Shown here piece by piece: positions 47,613 to 56,177 of a DNA stretch of 64,000 nt. Each line of letters starts with the position of its first letter. Position 1 is the stretch's first letter. The notes below the pieces were generated by a model. That model searched no databases, was not told the origin of the DNA, and saw nothing but the letters and a program-made list of their open reading frames with translations. This DNA comes from Flavisphingomonas formosensis (GTDB lineage Bacteria > Pseudomonadota > Alphaproteobacteria > Sphingomonadales > Sphingomonadaceae). The position numbers and the translations under genes are program-made. The stretch is taken from NCBI RefSeq assembly GCF_009755815.1, contig NZ_WRPK01000001.1, positions 744,001-808,000 on the forward strand. Reading direction: 5' to 3'.

Positions 47613-48008
47613 ATGGCTCTGACCGATCCCCTGGGTGACCTGCTCACCCGCATCCGCAACGGCCAGCGCGCCCGCAAGGACAGCGTGGTCACGCCCGCGT
47701 CCAAGCTGCGTGCCCGCGTGCTCGACGTGCTGAAGCGCGAAGGCTACATCCGCGGCTATGTCGAGGAAGATGTCGCTGGCCACGCCGGCCTACGCATCGA
47801 GCTGAAATATTTCGAAGGACAGCCCGCGATTCAGCATCTGGCTCGCGTGTCCAAGCCCGGCCGCCGCGTCTATTCGGGCAGCAAGGAGCTGCCCCGCGTG
47901 CGCAACGGCCTCGGCATCACCATCGTGTCCACGCCTCAGGGCGTTCTCTCCGACGCGGAAGCGCGCGAGAAGAATGTCGGCGGCGAGGTCCTGGCGGAGG
48001 TATTCTGA
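47613..48008 (+). CDS. rpsH: Ribosomal protein S8
   Basis: The 131-residue S8 ([20 protein letters not shown], ending with [10 protein letters not shown] and the [15 protein letters not shown] loop) is a primary 16S binder and, in E. coli, the feedback repressor of the spc operon acting near rplE. It shares one base with rplF (TGATG). Confidence 0.96.
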   Translation: MALTDPLGDLLTRIRNGQRARKDSVVTPASKLRARVLDVLKREGYIRGYVEEDVAGHAGLRIELKYFEGQPAIQHLARVSKPGRRVYSGSKELPRVRNGLGITIVSTPQGVLSDAEAREKNVGGEVLAEVF

Positions 48009-48541
48009 TGAGCCGCATCGGCAAGAAGCCGGTCCCGGTGCCCGCAGGGGTGACCGCGACGATCGAGGGCGGAACGCTCTCGGTCAAGGGCCCGAAGGGC
48101 ACCCTTTCGATGCCGCTGGCCGATGAGGTCAGCTACGCGCTCGAGGATGGCAGCATTTCGGTGCAGCCGGCGAACGACACCAAGCGCGCCCGTTCCTTCT
48201 GGGGCATGCAGCGTACGCTCGTGCAGAACCTGATCACCGGCGTGACCGAGGGCTTCACCAAGACCCTCAACATCACCGGCGTCGGTTACCGCGCGAACCT
48301 TCAGGGCAAGAATCTGAAGCTGCAGCTCGGCTACAGCCACGACGTCGATTTCGCGGTGCCCGAAGGCATCACGATCGCGACGCCGGATCAGACGACGGTG
48401 AACATCTCAGGGATCGACAAGCAGAAGGTCGGCCAGGTCGCCGCCGAGATCCGCCGCTGGCGCAAGCCCGAGCCCTATAAGGGCAAGGGTATCAAGTACG
48501 CGGGCGAGTTCATCTTCCGCAAGGAAGGAAAGAAGAAGTAA
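48008..48541 (+). CDS. rplF: Ribosomal protein L6
   Basis: The 177-residue L6 ([20 protein letters not shown], with the C-terminal [19 protein letters not shown] motif) lies near the factor-binding site. Gentamicin-resistance changes are known in this protein elsewhere. One base separates it from rplR. Confidence 0.97.
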   Translation: MSRIGKKPVPVPAGVTATIEGGTLSVKGPKGTLSMPLADEVSYALEDGSISVQPANDTKRARSFWGMQRTLVQNLITGVTEGFTKTLNITGVGYRANLQGKNLKLQLGYSHDVDFAVPEGITIATPDQTTVNISGIDKQKVGQVAAEIRRWRKPEPYKGKGIKYAGEFIFRKEGKKK

Positions 48542-48542
48542 G

Positions 48543-48896
48543 ATGGCCAAGCTCTCTCTCTTCGCCAAGCGTCGCCAGCGCGTCCGCACCGCGCTCCGCG
48601 CGCGCAGCGGCAGCCGCCCACGGCTGTCGATCCATCGTTCGGGCCGGCACATCTACGCGCAGATCATCGACGATGCGCAGGGCCGTACCGTCGCTGCAGC
48701 CTCGACCCTCGACAAGGACGTGCGCGGCCAGACCGGCGCGACCTCCGAGGCTGCGGCCGAGGTCGGCAAGCGCGTGGCCGAGCGTGCCGTGAAGGCCGGC
48801 ATCACCCAGGTGGTGTTCGATCGCGGTGGCTTCCTGTTTCATGGCCGGGTGAAGGCCCTGGCCGATGCCGCCCGTGAGGGCGGACTGGAGTTCTGA
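48543..48896 (+). CDS. rplR: Ribosomal protein L18
   Basis: The 117-residue L18 ([20 protein letters not shown], ending [10 protein letters not shown]) binds 5S rRNA with L5. Its length is standard. One base lies between it and rpsE. Confidence 0.96.
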   Translation: MAKLSLFAKRRQRVRTALRARSGSRPRLSIHRSGRHIYAQIIDDAQGRTVAAASTLDKDVRGQTGATSEAAAEVGKRVAERAVKAGITQVVFDRGGFLFHGRVKALADAAREGGLEF

Positions 48897-48897
48897 T

Positions 48898-49602
48898 ATG
48901 GCAGACGAAACCGAAATCCAGGCGGCTGCGCCGGCCGAGGGCGGCGAGCAGCAACCCGAGCGTCGCGGTCGCGGCGGTCGTGGGCGCGGCCCGGGCGGTG
49001 ATCGTGGCGGTCGTGGTCGGGACGGCCGTGGCCGTCGCGACGATCGTCGCAACAACGAAGAGCAGGGCGAGGAGCTCATCGAGAAGCTCGTCCACATCAA
49101 CCGTGTCTCCAAGACGGTGAAGGGCGGCAAGCGCTTCGGCTTCGCGGCGCTGGTCGTCGTGGGCGACGGCAAGGGCCGGGCCGGCTTCGGCCATGGCAAG
49201 GCGCGCGAGGTTCCGGAAGCGATCTCCAAGGCGACCGCGGCCGCCAAGAAGGCGATGATCCGCGTTCCGCTGCGCGAGGGCCGCACTCTGCATCACGACG
49301 GCAACGGCCATTTCGGCGCGGGCCGGGTGACGTTGCGCACGGCGCCCCCGGGCACCGGCATCATCGCGGGTGGCCCGATGCGCGCCATCTTCGAGAGCCT
49401 GGGCGTGCATGACGTGGTGACCAAGTCGGTCGGCACCTCCAACCCTTACAACATGATCCGTGCGACCTTCGAGGCGCTTACGGAGCAGACCAGCCCCAAG
49501 TCGGTGGCGCAGCGTCGTGGCAAGAAGATCGCCGACCTCCTCGGTCGCGGTGGTTCGGCTCCGGAAGTTGCCGAAGCCGATGCGGCGGCCGTCACGGAGT
49601 AA
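48898..49602 (+). CDS. rpsE: Ribosomal protein S5 with Arg-Gly-rich N-terminal extension
   Basis: The 234-residue S5 is about 65 residues longer than the E. coli protein. Residues 1-55 are an acidic start ([19 protein letters not shown]) followed by an Arg/Gly-rich run at 22-51 ([17 protein letters not shown]). The conserved domain begins only at about 60 with [20 protein letters not shown]. The C terminus also ends in an Ala-rich acidic tail. The core has the usual S5 dsRNA-binding and proofreading parts. The ATG at 48898 is 1 base after the rplR stop. Confidence 0.95.
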   Translation: MADETEIQAAAPAEGGEQQPERRGRGGRGRGPGGDRGGRGRDGRGRRDDRRNNEEQGEELIEKLVHINRVSKTVKGGKRFGFAALVVVGDGKGRAGFGHGKAREVPEAISKATAAAKKAMIRVPLREGRTLHHDGNGHFGAGRVTLRTAPPGTGIIAGGPMRAIFESLGVHDVVTKSVGTSNPYNMIRATFEALTEQTSPKSVAQRRGKKIADLLGRGGSAPEVAEADAAAVTE

Positions 49603-49608
49603 CAGACG

Positions 49609-49785
49609 ATGGCGACCATCAAGGTGACGCAGGTCGGTTCGCCGATCCGCCGGACCAAGGATCAGCGCGCGACGCTGATTGGCCTCGGCCTCAACAAGAT
49701 GCATCGCACCCGCGAGCTGACCGACACCCCCGAGGTGCGCGGCATGATCCGCAAGGTGCAGCATATGGTGAAGGTGGAGGGCTGA
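49609..49785 (+). CDS. rpmD: Ribosomal protein L30
   Basis: A 58-codon gene: [20 protein letters not shown], then [20 protein letters not shown] and the ending [13 protein letters not shown]. This is the complete bacterial L30 fold in its expected place between rpsE (6-base gap) and rplO. It is the last gene of the tight spc run before a 148-base gap with palindromes. Confidence 0.95.
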   Translation: MATIKVTQVGSPIRRTKDQRATLIGLGLNKMHRTRELTDTPEVRGMIRKVQHMVKVEG

Positions 49786-49795
49786 AACCCTCCAT

Positions 49796-49871
49796 CATCC
49801 CAGCGAGAGCTGGGATGTTCCGCCAAGAGGGCATTGCTCTTACGGCAAGCGGCCCCGGCTTTCGCCGGGGC
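49796..49871. repeat. Pair of REP-like palindromes between rpmD and rplO
   Basis: CATCCCAGC (49796-49804) pairs with GCTGGGATG (49809-49817) around GAGA, and GCCCCGGC (49852-49859) pairs with GCCGGGGC (49864-49871) around TTTC. The CATCCCAGC...GCTGGGATG form is a common intergenic repeat unit in sphingomonads and relatives. No T-tract follows, and the operon continues, so these are not expected to end transcription. Confidence 0.6.
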
Positions 49872-49933
49872 GATGGCCTGATCGCTACCGGCGGTCAGGC
49901 CTTGCGCGACAAAAGCGAAAGCGAGTGCAGACG

Positions 49934-50458
49934 ATGAAACTGAACGATATTCGTGACAATCTGGGCGCCCGCAAGGATCGCGTCCGCGTCGGCCGTGGCA
50001 TCGGCTCCGGCCTCGGCAAGACCGCCGGCCGCGGCCAGAAGGGTCAGAAGAGCCGCGAGGGCGTTTCGATCAAGGGCTTCGAGGGCGGCCAGATGCCGCT
50101 GCACATGCGGCTCCCGAAGCGCGGCTTCAACAACATCTTCGCGAAGGATTATGCCGAGGCCAATCTCGGCGCGATCCAGAAGCTGGTCGACGGCGGCAAA
50201 CTGGCCTCCGACGGCGTGATCGATCATGCCGCGCTCAAGGCGGCGGGTATCGCGCGCGGCGGCAAGGACGGCGTGCGTATCCTCGCCAAGGGCGAATTCT
50301 CGGCCAAGCTGAGCTTCAAGGTCGCTGGCGTCTCCAAGAGCGCCCGCGAGGCGATCGAGAAGGCGGGCGGTTCCGTCGAGGTGATCGAGGTGGTTCCGGC
50401 CGCCGAGAAGGCCGCGGCGAAGAAGGGCACGGCCAAGGCTGCGAAGAAAAAGGCCTGA
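49934..50458 (+). CDS. rplO: Ribosomal protein L15
   Basis: The 174-residue L15 ([20 protein letters not shown]) has the [18 protein letters not shown] rRNA-binding loop and a Lys/Ala-rich C-terminal tail ([18 protein letters not shown]) that lengthens it past the E. coli protein. The ATG at 49934 is used; a GTG three codons earlier is in frame. Confidence 0.96.
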   Translation: MKLNDIRDNLGARKDRVRVGRGIGSGLGKTAGRGQKGQKSREGVSIKGFEGGQMPLHMRLPKRGFNNIFAKDYAEANLGAIQKLVDGGKLASDGVIDHAALKAAGIARGGKDGVRILAKGEFSAKLSFKVAGVSKSAREAIEKAGGSVEVIEVVPAAEKAAAKKGTAKAAKKKA

Positions 50459-50477
50459 GCGCTGCCTCGGTTCGCCT

Positions 50478-50546
50478 TAGACAAGCGCGGGCCGGACACT
50501 ATATGAGGCGGCGGGGGGCGAGACACGCATCCCGCCGCCGTTTCAT
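50478..50546 (+). promoter_or_regulatory. Candidate promoter and leader hairpin before secY
   Basis: TAGACA (50478-50483) and TATATG (50500-50505) lie 16 bases apart, a fair sigma-70 pair. Directly after, GGCGGCGGG (50507-50515) pairs with CCCGCCGCC (50531-50539), and GTTTCATTT follows. An internal promoter with an attenuator-like hairpin would let secY and adk be set apart from the ribosomal genes. Proposed from pattern only. Confidence 0.45.
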
Positions 50547-50564
50547 TTCCGGGGTCGAACGTAC

Positions 50565-51929
50565 ATGGCATCCGCAGCCGAACAGATGGCCGCCAATATC
50601 AGCCTGGCGAATTTCGCCCAGGCGACCGAGCTCAAGAAGCGGCTCTGGTTCACCCTCGGCGCGCTGATCGTCTTCCGCCTGCTGAGCTTCATTCCGCTGC
50701 CGGGTATCGATCCGCGTGCGATGGAATCGCTCTTCTCGACCACGCAGGGCGGCGTGCTCGATTTCTTCAACACCTTCTCGGGCGGCGCGCTGTCGCGCAT
50801 GTCGCTGATCGCGCTCGGCGTGACGCCCTACATCACCGCCTCGATCGTGGTGCAGCTCGCCACCTCGCTCTCGCCGGCCCTGGCCGCGCTGAAGAAGGAA
50901 GGCGAGGCGGGCCGCAAGACGCTGAACCAGTACACCCGCTACGGCACGGTCGCGCTCACCGCGATCCAGGGCTATTTCATCTCCGTCGGGCTGGAGAGCT
51001 GGGGCGCCTCGTCGGGCGCGTCCGCCGTGATCGATCCGGGCCTCCTGTTCCGCATCACCACGGTCATCTCGTTGATCGGCGGCACCATGTTCCTGATGTG
51101 GCTGGGCGAGCAGATCACCAGCCGGGGCATCGGCAACGGCACCTCGCTGATCATCATGGCCGGTATCGTGGCGCAGCTTCCGCACGCGCTCGCTGCGCTG
51201 TTCGAGAATGGCCGCACCGGCCAGATGTCGGCGCCGCTGATCATTGCGACCGTCGTGGTGGTGTTCGGCCTCATCCTCTTCATCTGCTTCATGGAGCGCG
51301 CCCAGCGCCGGGTGTTGATCCAATATCCCAAGCGGCAGACCCAGCACGGCATGCAGGCCGAAAAGAGCCATTTGCCGCTGAAGATCAACACGGCTGGCGT
51401 GATCCCGCCGATCTTCGCCTCCTCGCTGCTGCTCATGCCGCTCACCATCGCGCAGTTCGCCGGCAAGCACACCGCGGGCGAAAGCCGGTGGGGTGACATC
51501 ATGATCACGGTGACGACCGCGCTGCAGCACGGCGCGCCGCTGTACATGCTGCTCTACGCGGCCGGGATCATCTTCTTCTGCTTCTTCTACACCGCGGTGG
51601 TCTTCAATCCGGAAGAGACGGCAGACAATCTGAAGCGCTACGGCGGCTTCATCCCCGGCATTCGCCCAGGCAAGAGCACGGCCGACTATCTCGATTATGT
51701 GCTCGTCCGCATCACCGTGATCGGCGCGATCTACCTCACGCTGATATGCCTTGTGCCGGAGTTCGCGATCTCCAAGCTCGGCATTCCCTTCTACCTTGGT
51801 GGGACTAGCCTTCTGATCGTGGTCAATGTCACAATGGACACCGTGACGCAGATCCAGAGCCATCTTCTGGCGCTGCAATATGACAGCCTGATCAAGAAGG
51901 CGAAACTGAAGGGCCGCAACCGCCGGTGA
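50565..51929 (+). CDS. secY: Preprotein translocase subunit SecY
   Basis: The 454-residue channel protein has ten predicted membrane helices, among them ALIVFRLLSFIPLPGIDP and LTLICLVPEFAISKLGIPF, plus the cytoplasmic loops with YTRYGTVAL and RYGGFIPGIRPG. It forms the SecYEG pore for protein export and membrane insertion. It follows rplO as usual and is 121 bases ahead of adk. Confidence 0.97.
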   Translation: MASAAEQMAANISLANFAQATELKKRLWFTLGALIVFRLLSFIPLPGIDPRAMESLFSTTQGGVLDFFNTFSGGALSRMSLIALGVTPYITASIVVQLATSLSPALAALKKEGEAGRKTLNQYTRYGTVALTAIQGYFISVGLESWGASSGASAVIDPGLLFRITTVISLIGGTMFLMWLGEQITSRGIGNGTSLIIMAGIVAQLPHALAALFENGRTGQMSAPLIIATVVVVFGLILFICFMERAQRRVLIQYPKRQTQHGMQAEKSHLPLKINTAGVIPPIFASSLLLMPLTIAQFAGKHTAGESRWGDIMITVTTALQHGAPLYMLLYAAGIIFFCFFYTAVVFNPEETADNLKRYGGFIPGIRPGKSTADYLDYVLVRITVIGAIYLTLICLVPEFAISKLGIPFYLGGTSLLIVVNVTMDTVTQIQSHLLALQYDSLIKKAKLKGRNRR

Positions 51930-51983
51930 GGCAAAAACCGGCGGGTATCTCCGGTCTTAAGCAGTATCGCCTCATCCAGGAAA

Positions 51984-52018
51984 CTAGATCGGTTCCGCGC
52001 AGGCGGAAAGCGCTCTAG
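51984..52018. repeat. Hairpin in the secY-adk gap
   Basis: CTAG (51984-51987) and CTAG (52015-52018) flank TTCCGC (51993-51998) and GCGGAA (52003-52008), which pair around GCAG. The CCGC-GCAG-GCGG form is a common palindrome type in GC-rich alphaproteobacteria. It may be a REP unit. No T-tract follows. Confidence 0.4.
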
Positions 52019-52050
52019 ACAAAATAGAAACGACAGGGACAGTGGAAGGC

Positions 52051-52701
52051 ATGAATATCATCTTGCTGGGTCCGCCGGGGGCGGGGAAGGGCACGCAAGC
52101 GAGCCGGCTGGTCGCCGACCATGGCATGGTGCAGCTTTCCACGGGCGACATGCTGCGCGCGGCCGTCAAGGCGGGCACGCCGATCGGATTGCAGGCCAAG
52201 GCGGTGATGGATGCGGGACAGCTCGTTTCGGACGAGATCGTCTCCGGCCTGATCGGCGAGAAGCTCGACAGCATGAAGCCCGACGAAGGCGCGATCTTCG
52301 ACGGCTATCCCCGCACTGCGGCACAGGCCGAATCGCTCGACGGCATATTGGCGTCCCGCGGCCGGACACTCGATCACGTCATCGAGCTGGAGGTTAACGA
52401 GGACGCGCTGGTGGATCGTATCACCGGCCGCTTCTCGTGCGCCAAGTGCGGCGAGGGCTATCATGATCGCTATAAGCTGCCGAAAGTCGCCGGCGTGTGC
52501 GACGTGTGCGGCTCGACCGAGTTCAAGCGCCGCCCGGACGACAATGAGGAAACCGTGCGCACGCGCATGGCCGAGTACCGCGCCAAGACCGCGCCGATCC
52601 TGCCGATTTACGAAGCGCGCGGCCTCGTGAAGCGCGTCGATGGCATGGCCGATATCGAGCAGGTCAGCGCCCAGATCGAAGCGATCCTTTCCGGCAAATA
52701 G
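52051..52701 (+). CDS. adk: Adenylate kinase (zinc-lid type)
   Basis: The 216-residue protein has the P-loop GPPGAGKGTQASRLV, the NMP-binding STGDMLRAAVKAG and FDGYPRTAAQAESL, and a lid domain with two cysteine pairs (CAKCGEGYHDR and CDVCGS), which bind zinc structurally in Gram-positive and many alphaproteobacterial enzymes. It interconverts ATP, ADP and AMP. The ATG at 52051 (MNIILLG) follows AGTGGAAGGC. Confidence 0.96.
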   Translation: MNIILLGPPGAGKGTQASRLVADHGMVQLSTGDMLRAAVKAGTPIGLQAKAVMDAGQLVSDEIVSGLIGEKLDSMKPDEGAIFDGYPRTAAQAESLDGILASRGRTLDHVIELEVNEDALVDRITGRFSCAKCGEGYHDRYKLPKVAGVCDVCGSTEFKRRPDDNEETVRTRMAEYRAKTAPILPIYEARGLVKRVDGMADIEQVSAQIEAILSGK

Positions 52702-53404
52702 CCCACCGCCGGGGGGCAACTCGGCGTTTCGCAATCGTCGTTCTGGCGGCTCCCGTCCGGCAGTCCCGGTCAGCCCCAGGATCGTGGTGGCGGATGCAGG
52801 CGGTTTCGATGTTGGCGACGCCATAGCCATTGCGGCTCCTCCCGCGGCCGTGTGGACGCCGCTGCTGAGGTCGTTCACGTGATGGAACCCGTAGCATAAA
52901 TGGTCGGGCGACGCGGGCCGGCTTGGTGTCGGTGGGTACGCCGGCGGCTGTTTATGCGAATCGCTGCCGTCGGACGGTAGCGATTCGCATCTCACCGTCG
53001 CCGGCCTCGGCTTGGAGGGTGACGGTCAGGGCACCAGTCTCTCCTGCCCACGCCCGTGCGAAGATGACTTGTCGGCAAGTCGATGCTCATGAACTCGCGG
53101 GTTACAGGAGTTTCATGTTCCGGCCACGCTCCGGACCGCGCCCCAAACCTATATCTTTGCCTACAGGGCGCCACTCTTCGCACCCTGTTCGGGCCGATGC
53201 CGGAACGACCGCCGATGCTTTTCGCGCGGCATCGCCGGGAACTCCGGGATCGGCCTGATGAAGTCCCTGTCAGTCCCTGCGCCCGACGGATCGCAAGATC
53301 CGTCGGGCGATTTGGATCAGGTCGTTAGTGTAGAGTCGTTAGAGTAGACTTGCCGTGCGGAAGCGATCGGACCTATGCCCGGCGTAGCGGAGACGGGAAA
53401 CGCC
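52702..53404. other. Non-coding stretch between adk and the two-component system
   Basis: About 700 bases without a supported gene; the open frames here lack homology and ribosome sites. It contains a 16- to 17-bp hairpin, ATGCGAATCGCTGCCGT / ACGGTAGCGATTCGCAT (52954-52990, 3-base loop), a perfect 12-bp hairpin GCCCGACGGATC / GATCCGTCGGGC with a GCAA loop (53281-53308), and two tandem copies of a 14-bp sequence, GTCGTTAGTGTAGA / GTCGTTAGAGTAGA (53321-53348), before the response regulator gene. Confidence 0.6.
53321..53348. repeat. Tandem 14-bp direct repeat before the response regulator
   Basis: GTCGTTAGTGTAGA (53321-53334) and GTCGTTAGAGTAGA (53335-53348) differ at one base and abut head to tail, 57 bases before the regulator start. 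OmpR-type regulators bind tandem direct repeats as dimers, so this is a candidate autoregulatory site, although the 14-base spacing is longer than the usual 10-11. Confidence 0.4.
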
Positions 53405-54094
53405 ATGGGCCGTAAAATCCTTCTTGTCGAAGACGATGACGAGACCGCCGATTACATCGTCAAGGGCCTCGCCGAGCAGGGCCATGTCGTCGATCATGCC
53501 GCCAACGGCCGCGACGGCCTGTTCCTCGCCAGCGACGGCAGCTTCGATCTCGTCATCCTGGATCGCATGCTCCCCGGCCTCGACGGCCTCTCGCTGATGC
53601 GCGCCCTACGCGCTGCGGGGGTCGGTACGCCGGTCGTGATGCTCTCCGCGCTGGCCTCGGTCGACGATCGGATCGAGGGGCTGGAAGGCGGCTCGGACGA
53701 TTATCTGGTCAAGCCCTTCTCCTTCGCCGAGCTGCTGGCGCGCGTGAACGCGCTGCTCCGCCGCAGCGAAGGGGCGGCTGCCTCCACCGAAACGCGACTG
53801 ACCGTCGGCGACCTCGAGATCGATCTGCTGGCGCGCATGGTGAAGCGCAGTGGCAAGACGATCGAGCTCAAGCCGCGCGAATATCTGCTGCTCGAGTATC
53901 TTGCGCGCAATGCGGGCCGGGTGGTCACCCGCACCATGCTGCTGGAGCAGGTGTGGGACTATCATTTCGATCCAGGCACGAACGTGATCGACGTGCACGT
54001 CAGCCGGCTGCGGCGCAAGCTGGAGGAGGGGTTCGATCTGCCCATCCTGCACACCGTACGCGGCGCGGGCTATCGGCTGGATGCCGCGGGCTAG
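53405..54094 (+). CDS. OmpR-family response regulator
   Basis: The 229-residue regulator has a receiver domain with phospho-acceptor D53 (VILDRMLPGLDG) and conserved K103 (DDYLVKPFSF), then a winged-helix domain with ELKPREYLLLEYLARNAG and VIDVHVSRLRRKL, like the CopR/CzcR/QseB group. The start at 53405 (MGRKILLVEDDD) is preceded by ACGGGAAAC; ten more codons upstream are possible. The sensor kinase follows 89 bases later. It is inserted between adk and rpsM within the ribosomal region. Confidence 0.92.
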   Translation: MGRKILLVEDDDETADYIVKGLAEQGHVVDHAANGRDGLFLASDGSFDLVILDRMLPGLDGLSLMRALRAAGVGTPVVMLSALASVDDRIEGLEGGSDDYLVKPFSFAELLARVNALLRRSEGAAASTETRLTVGDLEIDLLARMVKRSGKTIELKPREYLLLEYLARNAGRVVTRTMLLEQVWDYHFDPGTNVIDVHVSRLRRKLEEGFDLPILHTVRGAGYRLDAAG

Positions 54095-54183
54095 GGTTTG
54101 AACCCCGCCATTAGCCTGCCGCGTCGCCGATCCGGCCGGCCATCGCAAGGCGAGCCATCGGGCGCCGCCGCAGGCCGCGCCCG

Positions 54184-55593
54184 ATGCGCCGTACCGGGCG
54201 TGTTCTGATGCTCGGCCGTCCGATCCCTACCACCGTGCGCGTCGCGGCGCTGTCGATGCTGCTCGCGCTGCTCTCCAATCTTGCGCTCCTCGGTTTCATC
54301 CACATCCGCACCCACGATGAATCGATGGGCGGCCTGCGTCAGCGGGTGGAAGAGGAGACGCAGGCGCTGAGCCACGTCTATCGCGTCGGCGGTCAGGACG
54401 CGCTGAAGGCGGCAATCCGCGATGCGTTGCGCGCGCGCGATCCACAGCTGGTGCTCAGTCTGCTGCACGGACCCAACCAGCAGATCATCGGTAACGTCAC
54501 CACCCTTCCGCCGCCATCTACGCGGGATCATCTCGAGTTCCAGATCGTAAAGCTGCGCGTCCGCGGGCGCGCGACGCCGATCGAGGCCGGCGTCGTGATC
54601 CGGCCGCTTGCGAACGGGGACTGGCTGATCACCGGGCGCAACCTGAACGAAAGGCTGAGTCTGGAACGGACGCTGGAGCGGTCCCTGCTGCTCGCCCTCG
54701 CTATGTCCGTGCTGCTGGGCATGATCTGCGGCCTCGTGCTCGCTTCCTATGTCGGGCGGCGCGTGGAGGAGATCGTGCATGTCGCCGATCGCGTCGGCGG
54801 CGGCGACCTGTCCCGTCGCGCGCCGATCAGCGGGGCTGGCGATGCATTCGATCAACTCTCTGCGCGGATCAACCTCATGCTCGATCGCATCGTCGGGCTG
54901 ATGGAAGAGATCCGCCTCCTCACCGACAGCCTCGCCCATGATCTGCGCTCTCCGGTCAGCCGGCTGCGCGCGCGGATCGAACGCGCCATGACGGTGTCCG
55001 ACGAGGCGCAGCGCGAGGCCGCGCTGGGTGGTGTCATCCAGGAGGCCGATGCGCTGATGCGGATCCTGTCGACCGTCGTCGATATCGGCCGGTCGGAGGC
55101 GATGGCGGGACGCAAGCAGTTCGCCTGGCTGGATCCCGCCGAACTGCTGACCGAGCTGGCGGACATGTATGAGCCGCTGGCGGACGAGGCGGGCGTGACG
55201 CTGATCCTGGATTGCGCGGGCGTGCCGCCGTTGTTCGGTCATCGCCAGCTTCTCGCCCAGGCGATCAGCAACCTCGTGGACAATGCCTTCAAATATGGCG
55301 GCCGCGGCGGCACCATCCGGCTCTTTGGCCATGGCGGGGATGAGGTGCGCATCGGGGTGGCGGACAGCGGCCCCGGCATCGCGCCGGGCGATGAGGCGGA
55401 GGCGCGGCGCCGATTCGGCCGGCTTGATTCGTCGCGATCGACCCCGGGGGCCGGCCTCGGGCTTGCGCTCGTCGAGGCCGTGGCGCATCTGCACGCCGGC
55501 CAGCTGGTGCTGGAAAGCAATAATCCCGGGCTCCGCGCGGTGATCGCAATTCCCGCGAGTTCGGCGCTTGACAGTCCGGTCCCTGCATCCTAG
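54184..55593 (+). CDS. Sensor histidine kinase
   Basis: The 469-residue kinase has two membrane helices (about 18-40 and 167-190), a periplasmic sensor of about 125 residues with no named motif, a HAMP domain (about 188-240), a HisKA domain with phospho-acceptor H252 (DSLAHDLRSPVSRL) and the ATPase domain with ISNLVDNAFKYGG, DSGPGIAPGD and TPGAGLGLALV. The partner is the response regulator in front of it. The signal is unknown. The 3' end of the gene contains the promoter-like TTGACA of the next leader. Confidence 0.92.
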   Translation: MRRTGRVLMLGRPIPTTVRVAALSMLLALLSNLALLGFIHIRTHDESMGGLRQRVEEETQALSHVYRVGGQDALKAAIRDALRARDPQLVLSLLHGPNQQIIGNVTTLPPPSTRDHLEFQIVKLRVRGRATPIEAGVVIRPLANGDWLITGRNLNERLSLERTLERSLLLALAMSVLLGMICGLVLASYVGRRVEEIVHVADRVGGGDLSRRAPISGAGDAFDQLSARINLMLDRIVGLMEEIRLLTDSLAHDLRSPVSRLRARIERAMTVSDEAQREAALGGVIQEADALMRILSTVVDIGRSEAMAGRKQFAWLDPAELLTELADMYEPLADEAGVTLILDCAGVPPLFGHRQLLAQAISNLVDNAFKYGGRGGTIRLFGHGGDEVRIGVADSGPGIAPGDEAEARRRFGRLDSSRSTPGAGLGLALVEAVAHLHAGQLVLESNNPGLRAVIAIPASSALDSPVPAS

Positions 55594-55663
55594 GTGCGGC
55601 ACCTCCCAAGAGACCGGCCCCGGCGGCGCTTCGGCGTGCGCCGTTTTTTCGTTCCCTCTTGGG
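55568..55663 (+). promoter_or_regulatory. Leader with promoter and terminator-like hairpin before rpsM (alpha operon)
   Basis: A perfect -35 TTGACA at 55568-55573 lies inside the end of the kinase gene; a -10 is weak (TAGGTG at 55591-55596, 17 bases away). Downstream CGGCGC (55624-55629) pairs with GCGCCG (55638-55643) and TTTTTT follows (55644-55649), a terminator. It is bracketed by CCCAAGAG (55605-55612) and CTCTTGGG (55656-55663), a long-range stem. The design resembles an attenuator of the alpha operon; the terminator could equally end the kinase transcript. Confidence 0.5.
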
Positions 55664-55722
55664 ACTGAGCGTCGAGATGGGGCGGTACGCCAATCCGCCC
55701 CGTGGAGCAGGAGAAAGAGAAA

Positions 55723-56091
55723 GTGGCACGTATTGCGGGTGTCAATATCCCGACCAACAAGCGCGTCGAGATCGCGCTGACCTATATCCATGGCATCGGC
55801 CCGGCCAAAGCCAAGGAGATCACCGAGAAGCTCGGCATCGCGCGCGAGCGCCGCGTGCAGGACCTGTCGGACCAGGAAGTCCTTCAGATCCGCGAGACGA
55901 TCGACGCCGGCTACACTGTGGAAGGCGATCTTCGCCGCGAAGTCGCGATGAACATCAAGCGCCTGATGGACCTGGCCTGCTATCGCGGCCTGCGTCACCG
56001 CAAGGGCCTGCCCGTCCGCGGCCAGCGCACGCATACCAATGCGCGCACCCGCAAGGGCAAGGCGAAGCCGATCGCCGGTAAGAAGAAATAA
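55723..56091 (+). CDS. rpsM: Ribosomal protein S13
   Basis: The 122-residue S13 begins with GTG at 55723, giving [21 protein letters not shown]. An ATG seven codons earlier would add residues absent in the family. It has the C-terminal [18 protein letters not shown] part that reaches the P-site tRNA. A purine-rich GGAGCAGGAGAAAGAGAAA precedes it. It opens the alpha operon genes, after the terminator-like leader. Confidence 0.95.
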   Translation: MARIAGVNIPTNKRVEIALTYIHGIGPAKAKEITEKLGIARERRVQDLSDQEVLQIRETIDAGYTVEGDLRREVAMNIKRLMDLACYRGLRHRKGLPVRGQRTHTNARTRKGKAKPIAGKKK

Positions 56092-56177
56092 GCGCGGGGC
56101 GCTTATGTCTCCGCCGGAGGCAGGCCGCCCTTGGCGCCGTCCCGGCGTAACGCACATCAGGGTCAGGATTCGATACT

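Noticed and set aside
52923-53258. 111-codon open frame between adk and the response regulator
   Set aside because: It overlaps a 17-bp hairpin, shows no homology or ribosome site, and has Arg/Pro/Ser composition of a random GC-rich frame.
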